Positions 25,037 through 34,147 of a DNA stretch of 64,000 nt are shown one piece after another. The translations under genes were made by a program, and so were the position numbers. Below the pieces are notes generated by a model. The model searched no databases. It was not told the origin of the DNA and was given only the letters and a program-made list of their open reading frames with translations. Location: NCBI GenBank assembly GCA_032881465.1, contig CP126168.1, positions 62,001 to 126,000 of the forward strand. The letters run 5' to 3'. The number at the start of each line of letters is the position of its first letter. Within the stretch, counting starts at the first letter, position 1. Source of the DNA: Parvibaculaceae bacterium PLY_AMNH_Bact1 (lineage in GTDB: Bacteria; Pseudomonadota; Alphaproteobacteria; Parvibaculales; Parvibaculaceae).

Positions 25037-25839
25037 ATGGGTCGCGCTCCCTTGGACCGCCGAAAACGTAAACGATCATACAAACCTGGAAGGCGTTCTC
25101 TCAGCTGTTCCGCGGCCTCTTTGATAAGGAGGATTAGCCCGGTACGGAGCCGCGAGTACTGAAACACCTGGTCGTACACTTGAAGACGCTCCCGTCGGAT
25201 GCGAGCTACAATTCCCTTGTCGTATGATTGAGATAGGCCGCCTCGTTCAAATACGCAAACCGCGAAAGGCAAGCGGCGAAAGTTAGCCCCTTCGACGTAG
25301 AGTTTGGCCGTTAACGCCCAATCCGCGGCAACAGAGAATTCGGTGTTGTAAGCAGGGGCAGGTAGCTTATCTCTCCGATAGAAAATCGCTTGATGGTGAG
25401 CGAACATGGAGTACCAAACTCTTTTATGTGAGAGTGATCGTTTTGATAGCTTCTGGTGCAAAGCGTCTTCTTCTATGGAGTCCCCATAAACTACGTCACT
25501 GCTCGACCCGGCCCAATTGTCCAGGTGCCAGGTAGTGTCAGCGAGTATGCTATCTGATGCGAACTCGTCCCCAGAATTCATGTAAATGATATAGTCGCCC
25601 TGAGCCATCTCAGATCCCTTGTTCATTGCATCATACAATCCCTCGTCGGTCTCTGAGATATATGCAAATTCAGGAAGAGATACCGCTGAGTCGAGCCACT
25701 CGACCGTACCATCAGTGGATGCGCCGTCCACCACGATCCACTCATAATCCTGACCGGTTTGCTGCACAACGCTGGCGTGGGTACGCTTTAGGCCAGACAG
25801 ATTGTTGCGGCAGACAGTCACAATGGAGAATATGGGCAT
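25033..25839 (-). CDS. Glycosyltransferase family 2
   Basis: A 268-residue GT-A fold enzyme. It starts with FSIVTVCRNNLSGLKRTHASV, followed by YEWIVVDGASTDGTVEWL, and has the metal-binding acidic motif in YIIYMNSGDEF near residue 88. It resembles WcaA-type transferases of colanic-acid-like clusters. It has no membrane helices and would act on the cytoplasmic face, adding one sugar from a nucleotide donor (donor not deducible). It starts 4 bp after the WecG-like gene ends and overlaps the pyruvyl transferase by 4 bp. Confidence 0.9.
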   Translation of the reverse strand: MPIFSIVTVCRNNLSGLKRTHASVVQQTGQDYEWIVVDGASTDGTVEWLDSAVSLPEFAYISETDEGLYDAMNKGSEMAQGDYIIYMNSGDEFASDSILADTTWHLDNWAGSSSDVVYGDSIEEDALHQKLSKRSLSHKRVWYSMFAHHQAIFYRRDKLPAPAYNTEFSVAADWALTAKLYVEGANFRRLPFAVCVFERGGLSQSYDKGIVARIRRERLQVYDQVFQYSRLRTGLILLIKEAAEQLRERLPGLYDRLRFRRSKGARPI

Positions 25840-25843
25840 GTGA

Positions 25844-26659
25844 TTAAAAGTCCGCTGGTGTTTTTGTGCCTGGCGCTGGTTTTCCTCGAAACCTCAACGT
25901 AAGCCATAGGGCGTGAGGGTTTGATGAAAGATACCGCCAGAATAGTTGTCTCGGATTTGTCATCATGCGATGTAGCCACTCAAATCCTGACCTTTGCATC
26001 CAAGTTGGTGCGCGCGGGTAATCTCCAGTGATATAATTGAAGCATCCACCGCATGTGACGAGCCAAGCTACGCTAAGGTTCGCCGAATTTCTGCAACAGA
26101 ATAACTGTTCGTGCGGCTTGCCAAGACCAACCCATACTACATCTGCACCGCTTTCATTGATATCCTCTATCACGTCCCGTTCTTCATCTGCAGAAAAATA
26201 CCCATGGTGTGTTCCCGCAATGCGCAATTTTGGATACGTCTCTTGTAAAGTTGCCGCTGCTTCTTTTGCCAAGCCATCTGGGCCGCCGAGTAGATAGAAA
26301 GAAATACCTTTGTTCGCCGCTTCAAATGCCGCATCGTGGATTAGGTCGGTGGTCGCTGAGCGCTCAGGTATGCGTGTTTTGCAAAACAACGCAGATGCGG
26401 CAACCAAAAACCCGCCATCAACATGAACAATGTCTGCCTGCAGCAGGGCTTCGTGAAATGAAGAGTCTTTGGCATTTAAAGATATACCGTGTCCGTTGGT
26501 ATCGAAAACCGTTCGAGCATGGAGCTTTTGCGTGCCCCTTGCTGCCAGACTATCGTTGACCATTGCCTGTACCAGCTGCCGACGTGTGGCTACTGCTGCC
26601 CTTGTCCCGCCAATCCAGACATGATTAATTTCGGTCCAGTGATTAGGCATAAGCTTCAT
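25844..26659 (-). CDS. WecG/TagA/CpsF family glycosyltransferase
   Basis: A GT26 enzyme of about 271 residues. Family motifs are HVDGGFLV near residue 80, FYLLGGPDG near 135, GADVVWVGLGKPHEQLF near 180 and VTCGGCFNYITGDYPRAPTWMQRSGFEWLHR (read in parts) near 205-235. Members transfer ManNAcA, ManNAc, glucose or similar to a lipid-linked acceptor. I chose ATG 26659 because GGGAAA lies just upstream; a TTG reading from 26686 lacks a ribosome site. It is first in the minus-strand operon ending with the two sulfotransferases. Confidence 0.88.
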   Translation of the reverse strand: MKLMPNHWTEINHVWIGGTRAAVATRRQLVQAMVNDSLAARGTQKLHARTVFDTNGHGISLNAKDSSFHEALLQADIVHVDGGFLVAASALFCKTRIPERSATTDLIHDAAFEAANKGISFYLLGGPDGLAKEAAATLQETYPKLRIAGTHHGYFSADEERDVIEDINESGADVVWVGLGKPHEQLFCCRNSANLSVAWLVTCGGCFNYITGDYPRAPTWMQRSGFEWLHRMMTNPRQLFWRYLSSNPHALWLTLRFRGKPAPGTKTPADF

Positions 26660-26972
26660 TTTCCCAGTGTACTTTTTGACCGTCAACGCAATGGAGACCT
26701 GCCCATTTAACGATGATACGGTTACCTCAAATTGGCGTATGAAACAGTTTTGGTCCTGAATTGAATTGTGCTGCCAGTTCCGGAGAAATTCGGTTGGTTT
26801 CGGTAAATAACTAGCGTGGCCATCCTAAAGAAGCTGAGCATCTATTGCGGGGACAAATGCGGCATGCTGGGATGTACTAGGTCTGCTCGCAAAATGATGA
26901 GATTGGTTTCAGGACGCTTAGCGCGAGGGGCTTGTAGACCAATTCCGTCAATTTGAGATATTAGCGAATTAT
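26660..26972. other. Intergenic region upstream of the glycosyltransferase operon
   Basis: About 310 bp that must hold the promoter for the operon starting at 26659. No terminator hairpin or gene was recognised. Confidence 0.35.
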
Positions 26973-27917
26973 TCAAGCACAGTTCCCAAGGAACCATTTG
27001 TAGGCACTTTCGAGTCCTTCTTCCAACGGGATCGAGGGCGCCCACCCTAGGCTTCGGATCTTGTCCGCGGCCATCAGTTTGCGCGGTGTTCCGTCAGGCT
27101 TGCTTGTGTCCTTGGTGAGATCACCTTCAAACCCCACGACCTTCATTACCGTGCGTGCCAATTCCTCAATGGTCACATCCATCCCGGACCCGACATTGAC
27201 GTGCTCTGCGCCAGTATAGGATTGAGTTAGGTGCACGATTGCATCAGCGCAGTCGTCAACGTGCAAGAACTCACGACGTGGCGTTCCGCTGCCCCAGATT
27301 TCCATTGATGCAGCTTTCGCAGATTTGGCTTCATGCGCTTTTCGCATAAGGGCAGGGATCACATGCGAGCTTGTCAGGTCAAAATTATCACCAGGGCCGT
27401 AAAGGTTCGTCGGCATAGCTGATATGTAGTCACGGCCGTACTGTCTCCGGTAGGCTTGGCACAACTTCAAGCCAGCTATTTTCGCAACCGCGTACCATTC
27501 ATTGGTTGGTTCCAGCTCGCCGGTTAGGAGCGCACCCTCCGGAATTGGTTGAGGTGCGAATTTTGGATAGATGCAGGACGAGCCGAGATAAGTCAATTTT
27601 TCAACGTCATTGTCATGGGAAGCCTTAATCAGATTCCCCGCGATCATCATGTTGTTCCAGAGAAAATCCACTGGATAGGTGTCGTTAGCAATAATGCCGC
27701 CGACTTTTGCAGCGGCAATCAGAACAACTTGTGGCCGAACGTCTGCGACCCACTTCTCAACCTCTGATTGGCGGATCAAATCAAGTTCATCGCGCGTGGC
27801 TGTGATGATTTCGCAGTCCTCGCTTTCAAGTCGTCGAACGAGAGCGGCGCCGACCATGCCGCGATGTCCGGCAACAAAAACACGCTTTCCTGCAAGTGGG
27901 TAAATTTGCTCAGACAT
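26973..27917 (-). CDS. fcl: GDP-L-fucose synthase
   Basis: A 314-residue NADPH-dependent epimerase/reductase of the extended SDR family. It converts GDP-4-keto-6-deoxy-mannose to GDP-L-fucose. The N-terminal motif is GHRGMVGAALVRRL (GxxGxxG type), the catalytic Ser is in SSCIYPKFAPQPIPE, and the YxxxK is YAVAKIAG near residue 143. NLYGPGDNFD and the hydroxyl-binding region follow. It begins 1 bp after gmd, forming a two-gene fucose module. Confidence 0.95.
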   Translation of the reverse strand: MSEQIYPLAGKRVFVAGHRGMVGAALVRRLESEDCEIITATRDELDLIRQSEVEKWVADVRPQVVLIAAAKVGGIIANDTYPVDFLWNNMMIAGNLIKASHDNDVEKLTYLGSSCIYPKFAPQPIPEGALLTGELEPTNEWYAVAKIAGLKLCQAYRRQYGRDYISAMPTNLYGPGDNFDLTSSHVIPALMRKAHEAKSAKAASMEIWGSGTPRREFLHVDDCADAIVHLTQSYTGAEHVNVGSGMDVTIEELARTVMKVVGFEGDLTKDTSKPDGTPRKLMAADKIRSLGWAPSIPLEEGLESAYKWFLGNCA

Positions 27918-27918
27918 A

Positions 27919-28986
27919 TCAATCGTTCCCTGAAACTCTGTTTCGCTCTGCTGCGACGTCTGAAAGGTCGTGTGCCATCATCTCCTTCACAAGGTCGGCA
28001 AACGCGACGCTATGCTTCCAACCCAACTCTTGCCGCGCTTTTGTTGGATCGCCTATCAACAAGTCAACTTCTGTGGGCCGAAAGTAGCGTGGATTGATCG
28101 CGACGAGTACGTCGCCAGTTGCAGGATCAAAACCTTCTTCTTCTACGCCAGTTCCGCGCCAGTTGATTTGGCGTCCTATTTCAGCAAAGGACAGTTCCAC
28201 AAATTCCCGAACGGTATGGGTCTCGCCGGTTGCCAATACATAGTCTCCTCCTTCTTCTTGTTGAAGGATCCGCCACATACCTTCAACAAAATCACGCGCA
28301 TGACCCCAATCACGTTTAGCGTCAAGGTTGCCTAGATGAAGTTTTTGTTGTCGTCCGTGATGGATGGCGGCTACACCCCGCGTGATTTTGCGGGTAACAA
28401 AAGTCTCTCCACGGCGTGGACCCTCGTGGTTGAACAAGATTCCATTGGACGCGTGCATGCCATAGGCTTCGCGGTAGTTAACGGTAATCCAATAAGCATA
28501 TAGCTTCGCGGCTGCATAAGGTGAGCGCGGATAGAAGGGGGTTGTTTCTGTCTGGGGGACTTCCTGTACTTTTCCGTAGAGCTCCGAAGTGGAGGCTTGA
28601 TAAAAGCGCGTATCGGCTTCGAGTTTCAGTATGCGAATTGCTTCCAGCAGGCGGATGGTTCCCAAAGCATCTGAATTCGCGGTGTATTCAGGCACTTCAA
28701 AGCTAACTTGCACATGACTTTGCGCACCAAGATTGTAGATTTCGCTCGGACGTACTTCTTGCACCAACCGAATGAGGTTTGAGGTGTCGGTGAGGTCACC
28801 ATAGTGCAAATAGAAATTCGTCTCTTCTTCCAAGGGGTCTTGGTAGAGATGATCAATGCGTTCAGTATTGAATGATGAGGCGCGACGTTTAACGCCATGC
28901 ACCTCATAATCCTTTGATAGTAAGAGCTCAGTAAGATGCGATCCGTCTTGGCCGGTGACACCAGTTATCAGTGCAACTTTTTTCAT
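27919..28986 (-). CDS. gmd: GDP-mannose 4,6-dehydratase
   Basis: A 355-residue short-chain dehydrogenase/reductase making GDP-4-keto-6-deoxy-mannose. [16 protein letters not shown] at residues 7-22 is the NADP-binding motif. [16 protein letters not shown] carries the catalytic Ser/Glu, and [20 protein letters not shown] the Tyr-Lys pair. [18 protein letters not shown] is a diagnostic Gmd segment. ATG 28986 is preferred over a reading from 29043 because AGAAGAAA precedes it and the protein then starts as usual (MKKVALITG). It supplies Fcl. Confidence 0.96.
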   Translation of the reverse strand: MKKVALITGVTGQDGSHLTELLLSKDYEVHGVKRRASSFNTERIDHLYQDPLEEETNFYLHYGDLTDTSNLIRLVQEVRPSEIYNLGAQSHVQVSFEVPEYTANSDALGTIRLLEAIRILKLEADTRFYQASTSELYGKVQEVPQTETTPFYPRSPYAAAKLYAYWITVNYREAYGMHASNGILFNHEGPRRGETFVTRKITRGVAAIHHGRQQKLHLGNLDAKRDWGHARDFVEGMWRILQQEEGGDYVLATGETHTVREFVELSFAEIGRQINWRGTGVEEEGFDPATGDVLVAINPRYFRPTEVDLLIGDPTKARQELGWKHSVAFADLVKEMMAHDLSDVAAERNRVSGND

Positions 28987-29343
28987 TTTCTTCTGAAAAC
29001 TCGGTTTGAGTTGGGTGACGGTGAGCGCCATCGGCGAACCCACAGTCGATGATTTAGCATATATGGTCTAACCAGATCGACAGGTGAATTTCATTATTCG
29101 TTAATTGCTCATTTGGTGAGCTTTCTGGAAAAATGTAGCGTGCGATTAGATGCATTGAAATGGGCGACGACAGCGAACACGGAGATTCAGGCGAAATACA
29201 ACGAACTCCATGATGGGGCAGGATTTAGGTGTTCCAGGTGACATTCATGCGACGTGAAGCAAGCTTAAGTCACCAGCAAACTTTCGATAGACAACGTGGT
29301 TGCAGGGAGCGCGACAAAACAAGAGTTTGGAAGAGTTCATGTC
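28987..29343. other. Intergenic region upstream of gmd
   Basis: About 357 bp between gmd and the downstream end of the peptidase gene, both on the minus strand. It is AT-rich near 29060-29110 and presumably holds the gmd-fcl promoter. No clear terminator or RNA was seen. Confidence 0.35.
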
Positions 29344-30270
29344 TCACGAGGCACCATTGATGGCACCGCCGCGTTCTGCAGTGTCAATCACTGGTGTTTC
29401 GGTCGTGTAAGAAAGAGAAAATGTGTCAGCGCTGACAGGGCGTGCCGTGAGCAAGGGACGTGGCTTCGGGGTTGGTATTGTCAATATTGCATCTGTAGTG
29501 CTGGCAAACAGCGCTGGCGTGCTTTCAGCGTGTTCTGCGTCTTGCCTTATTGTATGTGCTGGAGCTGCGGTGCCGACCTCGGGCTTGGATTCCGCTCCAT
29601 GTGCGTTTGCAACCAGAATGGGTTGCGTAGCAGGCGCCTCGAATGGTTCAGGGGCAGCCGCGTCACCCGTCAACGCGACCCAAATGTTGGGGTTGGCGGC
29701 AGTCTGGCGTTTTTCCCAAGTGTATCCGGTCTCCTGCCAAGCCACGACCTGCTCGAGTTGATTATCGAGAACGAAGTCGCCTTTGTCAGTCGCGGCGATG
29801 AGTACCGCATGCCTCAGCCCCTCCAGGTCAAGGGCAACCCCGATGAGGAGCGTTTCTGCGCGCCACCCACGATCGAGCAGCATTTTGCGTTTTGCCAGGA
29901 CATAGTCCTCGCAATCCCCGCGACCGTTGGGGTAGGTCCAATATTCTTGTCTGCTATACAGGCTGGCGTCTGTCACATAACGCACAGATGCATTGACCAT
30001 GGTGTTGACTCGATCGAGCTCTGCCCAGCGCAAAGGCGTCATTGGCTCCGGATGCGTCGCATCGCGAGCACTTGAAGGGCACTCCGCTGGATTGCGCATA
30101 CAATAGTCGAGATATCCAGACGGTGGCATTGTCACTGTTGCCTCTGCCATCGCTGTGCTTTCTGGGGCGATGGGGGGGCTAATTCTTACCGTGGGTCTGA
30201 TGTCGTTTTGCGCGCAGGCGCCGAGCGTGCTGACCACTGCAAAAAGAGCTATCCAAGTATTCTTTCCCAT
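29344..30270 (-). CDS. Transglutaminase-like cysteine peptidase lipoprotein (LapG-like, C93 family)
   Basis: A secreted protein of about 308 residues. A lipoprotein signal peptide (MGKNTWIALFAVVSTLGACAQ, lipobox LGAC) is followed by a BTLCP/Peptidase_C93 domain. The catalytic triad is visible: Cys in GRGDCEDYVLAKR, His in GLRHAVLIA and Asp in FVLDNQLEQV. The C-terminal third is low-complexity, rich in Pro, Ala and Thr. LapG relatives cleave adhesin N-termini in response to c-di-GMP. Here no adhesin or LapD partner lies next to it, so its substrate is unknown; it may process an EPS-locus surface protein. ATG 30270 follows GGTGGAAG. Confidence 0.85.
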   Translation of the reverse strand: MGKNTWIALFAVVSTLGACAQNDIRPTVRISPPIAPESTAMAEATVTMPPSGYLDYCMRNPAECPSSARDATHPEPMTPLRWAELDRVNTMVNASVRYVTDASLYSRQEYWTYPNGRGDCEDYVLAKRKMLLDRGWRAETLLIGVALDLEGLRHAVLIAATDKGDFVLDNQLEQVVAWQETGYTWEKRQTAANPNIWVALTGDAAAPEPFEAPATQPILVANAHGAESKPEVGTAAPAHTIRQDAEHAESTPALFASTTDAILTIPTPKPRPLLTARPVSADTFSLSYTTETPVIDTAERGGAINGAS

Positions 30271-30590
30271 GTCTTCCACCAATGTCGAGTTGATCGAATG
30301 GTGGCTATTAGGGCAGACAGGAATTTATATTTAATAAGACTTGGTGTTCGGATTTAAATACAATAAAGAGGAGTTTTTATATTTGTTTTAGATGAAATTG
30401 AGTCACATTTTAATGACCGGCACTCGGCATAGACGCGGACCAGGCTCTGGTTGGGCGGCGAGGTGCGCGCGTTAGGGATAACTGCGAAAAATTGTGATTG
30501 CGGGACGCTTATGGCTTGTTGCCGCCGAGCGTGTGAGAGATAGTCTGCTGCTTAATCAATCATGAACTTGGTATCTGTGAGGGTTGCCCA
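30271..30590. promoter_or_regulatory. Divergent promoter region between peptidase and export lipoprotein
   Basis: 320 bp between two divergent genes, strikingly AT-rich at 30320-30420 relative to its surroundings. No exact -35/-10 pair can be assigned with confidence. A GAGGG ribosome site at 30578-30582 serves the gene at 30591. Confidence 0.5.
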
Positions 30591-31214
30591 ATGTTGGACG
30601 AAACCAGAGGTTTTCTGGGGGTTTTTACACGAATGAGGAAGCCTGGTGCGCTCATCGCCGTGTTTGCCGTGGCAATGGGCCTGGCAGCTTGTGCGAGCCA
30701 GGGGCCCGTGCCTATGGCGCCTGCAGATGTTCAGCCATCGGGTCAAAATTTTGCGGAAGCCTACCGCCTGGGCGCTGGAGATGAGCTCAGGGTAATTGTT
30801 TTTGGTGAGCCGGACCTCTCTGGGGAGTTTGAAATTGACGGGTCTGGGGCATTTTCTATGCCCCTGATTGGGCAATTGGATGCATTCCAGCTCACCGTGG
30901 TGGAGCTGGAAAAGGCAATCGCAGCGAAGCTGACGGAGGGATACCTGGTTGACCCTCGCGTCAACGTTGAGGTTCTTAACTACCGACCCTTCTACATTGT
31001 CGGCGAGGTCAAAGACGGCGGAGAATTCCCCTATATCAGTGGTATGCATGCGGTAAGGGCTGTGGCGATCGCCGGGGGATACACCTACCGGGCTAATACG
31101 CAAAAGGTAATGATCACCCGCAAGGGGACCGCAGATGAGATTGAAATGCCTGCTTCTCAAGGGACAGCTATTTATCCAGGCGATGTAATCCGGATTCCGG
31201 AGCGTTATTTCTGA
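30591..31214 (+). CDS. Polysaccharide export lipoprotein (Wza-like, Poly_export)
   Basis: A 207-residue lipoprotein with lipobox LAAC near residue 35. A Poly_export domain follows (YRLGAGDELRVIVFGEPDLSGEFEIDGSGAFSMPLIG, read in parts) and one SLBB-like domain (FYIVGEVKDGGEFPYISGMHAVRAVAIAGGYT, read in parts). It is shorter than E. coli Wza, like ExoF/GumB-type outer-membrane partners of ExoP/Wzc kinases. It would form the outer-membrane exit together with the frameshifted co-polymerase at 15536-17738. ATG 30591 has GAGGG; an in-frame ATG at 30633 is a possible second start. Confidence 0.9.
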   Translation: MLDETRGFLGVFTRMRKPGALIAVFAVAMGLAACASQGPVPMAPADVQPSGQNFAEAYRLGAGDELRVIVFGEPDLSGEFEIDGSGAFSMPLIGQLDAFQLTVVELEKAIAAKLTEGYLVDPRVNVEVLNYRPFYIVGEVKDGGEFPYISGMHAVRAVAIAGGYTYRANTQKVMITRKGTADEIEMPASQGTAIYPGDVIRIPERYF

Positions 31215-31432
31215 TCGAAATGATGGTTAACGCATATGAAACCGATCATCGTGTGGCGAATGGGTATCATGGTGAAAGATTCATGAAGATCGGTAAGTTG
31301 TGGATTCCCAGCTAAGTGATTCAAAGGTATGATGTTTTCCAAAGTCAGGCTTTCTGACGATAGATTGATCGGGCTGTTTTCTGCCCAGATCTCGCGCAAG
31401 TATGAAAAGCGCACCAAACTGGGGATTGTATA

Positions 31433-31948
31433 ATGTTCAGACGTACATTCATTGCTGCATTAACAGCTCTAACTTTTGTTTCATTTGCGGCTGTGCCTGC
31501 GAAAGCGGATGTGGCAAGTGACATCGCGGCGGCAATCGTGGCTAATCCGAATGGTGGCGCAGCACTTGAAGCAGCTTTGGCGGCAATTTTGACCGGTGCG
31601 GCTGCAGGTGATGAGCTTGCCGCGGCGCAAGCGGCGATCGCAGCGGCGGCATCGGCAAGTCCTGCTGTACAGGCGGCGATCGGCTCGGCCCTCGCGGTTC
31701 AGTCAAATGCGCTGGCGGCAACCAACCCAACGGCTGCTGCCTCTGTGACCGCAGCCGTGGCAAGTTCCTCGACACCAGCACTTCAGGCGAGCTTTACATC
31801 TGGCACGACAGGCGGTGGAGATACCGGATCTGGCGGCGGCACAGGTGGTGACGGCGGAGAAGATGCTGGTGGCGATCTCGGAAATACCGTGACTGGCAAT
31901 GGTGGCACGAATACAGGCAGCACAAACGATGCATCGAGCCCAGGCTGA
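31433..31948 (+). CDS. Small secreted Ala/Gly-rich protein, function unknown
   Basis: 171 residues. A Sec signal peptide (FIAALTALTFVSFAAVPAKA) is followed by an alanine-rich helical region (residues 25-120, with AAIAAAASASPAVQAAIGSA) and a tail of Gly/Asp/Thr (GGGDTGSGGGTGGDGGEDAG). It looks like a short surface or matrix protein. GGGGA precedes ATG 31433. Its position between the export lipoprotein and the outer-membrane barrel suggests a link with the EPS export apparatus, but nothing in the sequence fixes a function. Confidence 0.6.
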   Translation: MFRRTFIAALTALTFVSFAAVPAKADVASDIAAAIVANPNGGAALEAALAAILTGAAAGDELAAAQAAIAAAASASPAVQAAIGSALAVQSNALAATNPTAAASVTAAVASSSTPALQASFTSGTTGGGDTGSGGGTGGDGGEDAGGDLGNTVTGNGGTNTGSTNDASSPG

Positions 31949-32036
31949 ATTGGCCTCCGGGTGCATCTGGGTCAGTAAGTTCCATATCGGGGTCTCCAGT
32001 AAGCGCCACGAGAGCGCTGGAGAAATAGAGGGCGTC

Positions 32037-33320
32037 ATGAATAGTTCTAATCGAGTATCCGCACTAACCTTAATCGCCACATCCTTGGCGACAACAATCG
32101 CGATCTCTTCTCCCGCTTTGGCGGAAGATGGCTTTCCTGCAATTGCTGATCAGCGCGGTACGCACGTGCTGGACCGCGAGCGTCCTGAGTTTGATGCCGT
32201 CGGGATCCGGGCTGGGTCATTCATGCTCTATCCGGAGCTTGAGCTTGGCGTGACCTATGATGACAATGTGTTTGGTACACAGAACAATACAGACAGCGAC
32301 ATCTATTACGGTGTAAGCCCAAGCGTTTCGATCGAAAGTGATTTCGGCCGTCACGAATTGAACTTCAACGGCTATACAGACTCGCGCTTCTATTCGTCTG
32401 ACACATCAGAGGATCGTTTCGATTGGGGCGTCGCAGCAGACGGCACACTTGATGTCAGCCAATTCACTCAGATCCAGGCAAATGTCGGCTATGACGAGCT
32501 GACCGAAGACCGGACTTCCACAAACCGTGTTGCTGGCGGCATCGAGCCTACAGAGTATAATGTCTTCAATGCAGGCATCACGTTCAATCAACGCTTCAAC
32601 CGTCTAACGGCATCTGTTGGTGCGCGCTACACGGAAAACGATTATGACGATGACGCGGCAATCGGCGGCGGGGTTATTGATCAGGATTTCCGTGATTACG
32701 AGAAGCTAGAGATCCCTGTTCGCTTGAGCTACGACGTGTCGCCCGACACAAGCATCTTCGTGGCAGGGTCTTACAACACGCGTGAATATGACCAGCAGCC
32801 TCCAGCCGTCGCTGTGAACCGAGACTCAAATGGCTATGATGTTGGCATTGGTGCAGCCTTTGACTTCACAAATCTCATTCGGGGTGAGGCATTCCTAGGC
32901 TATCTCGAGCAGGAATATGACCAGGTTGGCTTCCAGAAAGTGGACGGCATTGACTTCGGGTTGAACGGGGAGTGGTACGCAAGCGAACTCACCACGGTGA
33001 CAGCTGGGATCAACCGCAGCGTTGAAGAGTCGTCTTCAGCAGGTTCTTCGGGCCACCTGGACACCACTTATGAAGTCGGCATCGCACACGAACTGCAGCG
33101 GAACATTATTTTGATCGCAGATGCGTCTTACTTGGACGTGGAATTTGAAGGCATTACGCGGGATGATGAAACCATCTCTGCCGGTGTAGGCGTGCAGTAT
33201 CTGGTGAACAGGAATGCTGATCTGGAACTCGGATATGATTATACCAGCCGGGACTCTTCTGCGATCGGTCAGGACTATGACAAGAGTGTTGTTGGGCTCT
33301 CGCTCATACTGAAAATGTAG
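32037..33320 (+). CDS. Outer-membrane beta-barrel protein of the EPS locus
   Basis: A protein of about 427 residues with a signal peptide (VSALTLIATSLATTIAISSPALA). Alternating hydrophobic strands follow, with many Tyr/Asp turns (YPELELGVTYDDNVFGT; YDVSPDTSIFVAGSYNTREY), ending in VVGLSLILKM. This matches the outer_membrane BBP2 group (VpsM/PslD-adjacent barrels) found beside poly_export genes. It probably serves as, or helps, the outer-membrane channel. ATG 32037 fits the signal peptide; an earlier reading from 31899 would overlap the previous gene and lacks a signal sequence. Confidence 0.85.
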   Translation: MNSSNRVSALTLIATSLATTIAISSPALAEDGFPAIADQRGTHVLDRERPEFDAVGIRAGSFMLYPELELGVTYDDNVFGTQNNTDSDIYYGVSPSVSIESDFGRHELNFNGYTDSRFYSSDTSEDRFDWGVAADGTLDVSQFTQIQANVGYDELTEDRTSTNRVAGGIEPTEYNVFNAGITFNQRFNRLTASVGARYTENDYDDDAAIGGGVIDQDFRDYEKLEIPVRLSYDVSPDTSIFVAGSYNTREYDQQPPAVAVNRDSNGYDVGIGAAFDFTNLIRGEAFLGYLEQEYDQVGFQKVDGIDFGLNGEWYASELTTVTAGINRSVEESSSAGSSGHLDTTYEVGIAHELQRNIILIADASYLDVEFEGITRDDETISAGVGVQYLVNRNADLELGYDYTSRDSSAIGQDYDKSVVGLSLILKM

Positions 33321-33355
33321 TCAGCGGAAATATTCGCTATCTAAAAGACTTTGAG

Positions 33356-33384
33356 AAGGTGCCTCCATTGTGGGGCGCCTTTTT
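33356..33384 (+). terminator. Rho-independent terminator of the EPS export operon
   Basis: AAGGTGCC pairs with GGCGCCTT (one G-U) across a 10-nt loop and is followed by five T. It lies 35 bp after the barrel gene and at the end of the convergent phosphatase gene. Confidence 0.8.
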
Positions 33385-34147
33385 ATGTATGCAGGAAAGA
33401 AACTTCTGTTCCCTGCAGGACTGCTGCGGTGAGCACGCCTGTAATATAGGCGCCGGTATCCACGCCAATTCTATTGGCCCGCACCTGTGGCTCTTCTTCC
33501 GGGCAGTGACCATGGACGACCCGCTTTCCAAAGTTCATGCGGGATTCCAAAAACTCATCGCGGATCCAGCGCAGATCTCGCTCTTCCTGCTGATCAAGGG
33601 GGACGCCAGGGCGAACACCGGCATGGACGAATAGATACCCCCCTAACTCATAGCTGCTAGGCAATCGTTCCAGAAACCGTCGGTGCTCTGGGGGGAAGCC
33701 CTCAATGAAAGAAGCGTGCACTTGCTTGAGATAGTCTTCGTCTGCCCGGAAGTTGAGGTCCTTGAGCCCATAGGCGTGAAGGGTTTCTAACCCGCCATAT
33801 TGGCGCCAGCTCTCTAGGAACTGCGGATCGGCCAAGAATGAGAGCAGGGCCTCTTCATGGTTCCCCTTCAGGAAGACCGTCTCAAAGCCATCTAATTTGA
33901 GACTGGTAAGTCTCTCCAGAACCTCTTTGGATTGCCAGCCGCGGTCGACATAATCACCGAGGAATATGAGCACCCGTCGCTCTGCAGCGGAGCCTTCGGC
34001 ATAAGATGTGATCTGAGAAAGCAGGTCCTCAAGCAAGTCAGCACGGCCGTGAATATCACCGATGGCATAGGCTATCACTCCATCTGGTATCGCTGCCTGT
34101 CTCGCAGAGCGGTCAAAGCGTGCTTTGAGTTTTGAAACAAGATTCAT
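33383..34147 (-). CDS. Calcineurin-like metallophosphatase (PP1/ApaH-type)
   Basis: A 254-residue cytoplasmic phosphatase of the phage-lambda PP/PrpA class. The metal-binding motifs appear in order: GDIHGRADLLE (residues 30-40), GDYVDRGWQSKEV (residues 64-76) and GNHEEAL (residues 95-101), with a late His in FVHAG and in VVHGH. It would dephosphorylate protein Ser/Thr/Tyr or dinucleotides. Its neighbour is the EPS locus with a tyrosine kinase, so a role in reversing kinase phosphorylation is possible but not shown. It is convergent with the barrel gene. Confidence 0.9.
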   Translation of the reverse strand: MNLVSKLKARFDRSARQAAIPDGVIAYAIGDIHGRADLLEDLLSQITSYAEGSAAERRVLIFLGDYVDRGWQSKEVLERLTSLKLDGFETVFLKGNHEEALLSFLADPQFLESWRQYGGLETLHAYGLKDLNFRADEDYLKQVHASFIEGFPPEHRRFLERLPSSYELGGYLFVHAGVRPGVPLDQQEERDLRWIRDEFLESRMNFGKRVVHGHCPEEEPQVRANRIGVDTGAYITGVLTAAVLQGTEVSFLHT

